A stretch of DNA of 6,202 nt from Lachnoclostridium sp. UBA6558. Lineage in GTDB: Bacteria > Bacillota > Clostridia > Lachnospirales > Lachnospiraceae. The notes under the pieces were generated by a model. It ran no database searches. It had not been told where the DNA came from and saw only the letters and a program-made list of their open reading frames with translations. Below are positions 5,413 through 6,202 of the stretch, in pieces. The stretch covers positions 114,321 through 120,522 of the forward strand of contig DJJW01000005.1 of NCBI GenBank assembly GCA_002434335.1. Reading direction: 5' to 3'. Position 1 is the stretch's first letter, and each line of letters begins with the position of its first letter. Position numbers and translations under genes: made by a program.

Positions 5413-5814
5413 CCCTTTTTTATAAAAAAATCTCATTAATTTTAGTATATCATGGTATTAATATTTAACTATACAACACGAATCTTATTGAAATGGCTGA
5501 ATATTTACAATTAATAGTATGAATTATTTTCCACATTCTGAACTGATTAAACTCTTTATTCTCTAATATTATTTTGAGTTTTCTTGTAACTATTTCGAAT
5601 GGAGAAATTAATAAGTGGTTGTTAATTATCATATAAATATGAATGCATACCAAATAACCGATATATGAAGTAGTTTTAGGGTCTATTTAGCTATATCCCC
5701 AGGAAAGCTTTGGATAAGCATGAACATAAGATAATCATAATGTAATGTATTCCTTAATTATAATAGAGGAAAAACCTGATCGGAAATTTATATGTAATAA
5801 TGTTAACTATATAT
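5413..5814. other. AT-rich spacer between perR and rubrerythrin genes
   Basis: I see no gene or clear signal here. A 62-codon minus-strand open frame (5465-5653) starts with TTG, has no ribosome binding site and a Lys/Ile/Asn-rich product expected from AT-rich DNA. No repeat longer than a few bases was noticed. The length (about 400 bases beyond the promoter) is generous for a spacer and could be the remains of a lost gene. Confidence 0.5.
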
Positions 5815-5848
5815 AAAAAGCCCCATTATCCTAGTCGGATAAGGGGCT
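5815..5848 (-). terminator. Intrinsic terminator of the perR gene
   Basis: AGCCCC (5819-5824) and TTATCC (5826-5831) pair with GGATAA (5837-5842) and GGGGCT (5843-5848), a 12-bp stem with a single bulged base and loop TAGTC. On the minus strand the stem is followed by TTTTTATATA. It begins 15 bases after the perR stop codon. Confidence 0.87.
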
Positions 5849-5863
5849 AAGGTTATCACAAGC

Positions 5864-6202
5864 TTAATGCTTATTTTCTGAACATTTTTTACAGAGTCCA
5901 TAAAAATAGGTACTGCTGGCTTCAATGGTCCCTGCGAAGTTCTCATCTGCAGAATGAAGAAAATCTTCCACTGCCTCTGCCGGTATTGAAATATCCTCGA
6001 TTGCGGAACAGCTTCTACAGATAAAATGATAATGGGGTAAGACATTGCCATCAAAGTGATCACTGCCATTACCATAGGATACTTTTATGATAGAACCCTG
6101 TTCAACCAAGAAATTCAGATTGCGGTATACGGTTCCTAAACTGATATTCGGATATATCTTCTTAATATGGTCATATACCATATCAGCCGTAGGATGATCT
6201 TT
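5864..6202 (-). CDS. perR: PerR-type Fur-family transcriptional regulator (partial, N-terminus off right edge)
   Basis: The last 112 residues are visible, ending at TAA 5864-5866; the frame is open to the window edge, so the ATG at 6179-6181 is internal. The DNA-binding winged helix is seen in KDHPTADMVYDHI and SLGTVYRNLNFLVEQG. The dimerisation and metal domain follows. Residues matching B. subtilis PerR are all present: His of HPTAD (His37), Asp of HFDG (Asp85), both His of PHYH (His91, His93) and Asp of AIEDI (Asp104) for the regulatory Fe/Mn site, and CRSC plus CKKC for the structural zinc site (Cys96/99/136/139). PerR proteins sense peroxide by iron-catalysed oxidation of His37/His91, then release DNA. 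The intact sensor ligands and the rubrerythrin downstream favour PerR over Fur or Zur. It has its own terminator, so it is not co-transcribed with rubrerythrin. Confidence 0.9.
   Translation of the reverse strand, partial: KDHPTADMVYDHIKKIYPNISLGTVYRNLNFLVEQGSIIKVSYGNGSDHFDGNVLPHYHFICRSCSAIEDISIPAEAVEDFLHSADENFAGTIEASSTYFYGLCKKCSENKH

Noticed and set aside
5465..5653. 62-codon minus-strand open frame
   Set aside because: TTG start, no ribosome binding site, and composition typical of chance frames in AT-rich DNA.

Overview
The window looks like a low-GC anaerobic Firmicute, most likely a fibre-degrading Lachnospiraceae-type Clostridium. The evidence is the AT-rich intergenic DNA, the strong AAGGAGG-type ribosome binding sites, a cellobiose 2-epimerase very close to the Ruminococcus albus enzyme as I remember it, and a reverse rubrerythrin next to a PerR-type regulator. 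The genus cannot be fixed from this sequence alone.

Layout, left to right. (1) The 3' end of a plus-strand gene of unknown function with a calcium-loop-like DVTGDDIPELII motif (1-425). (2) A 685-base gene-free stretch (426-1110) with a 92-base two-stage hairpin, a possible 32-codon minus-strand small ORF with a good ribosome binding site, a polypurine tract with degenerate 17-base repeats, direct ATGCAC repeats and an extended -10 promoter. (3) A two-gene plus-strand operon (1111-3552) for cellobiose 2-epimerase and a GH130 mannosyl-glucose phosphorylase, closed by a 17-bp-stem terminator. (4) A convergent minus-strand lipoprotein gene (3726-4223) whose reading frame appears to continue, one base out of register, to 3616. 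(5) A 564-base gene-free stretch (4224-4787) with a cluster of hairpins and a broken plus-strand reading frame. (6) A minus-strand reverse rubrerythrin (4788-5333) with its own promoter, a candidate operator and a textbook terminator. (7) An AT-rich gap, then the 3' part of a PerR-type Fur-family gene (5864-6202), also followed by its own terminator and running off the right edge.

Two functional stories stand out. The operon is an intracellular beta-mannan disaccharide route: mannobiose is epimerised to 4-O-beta-mannosyl-glucose, which is split by phosphate into mannose 1-phosphate and glucose. Neither protein has a signal peptide, so mannobiose must be imported by a transporter outside the window. 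The right-hand part is a peroxide and oxygen defence module: PerR keeps all visible metal-site residues, and the rubrerythrin promoter carries a symmetric AT-rich operator at the expected start of transcription.

I did not find a clearly new biological system. The least explained parts are the hairpin-rich DNA around 4410-4640, the structured block around 490-770, and the frame break at the end of the lipoprotein gene.
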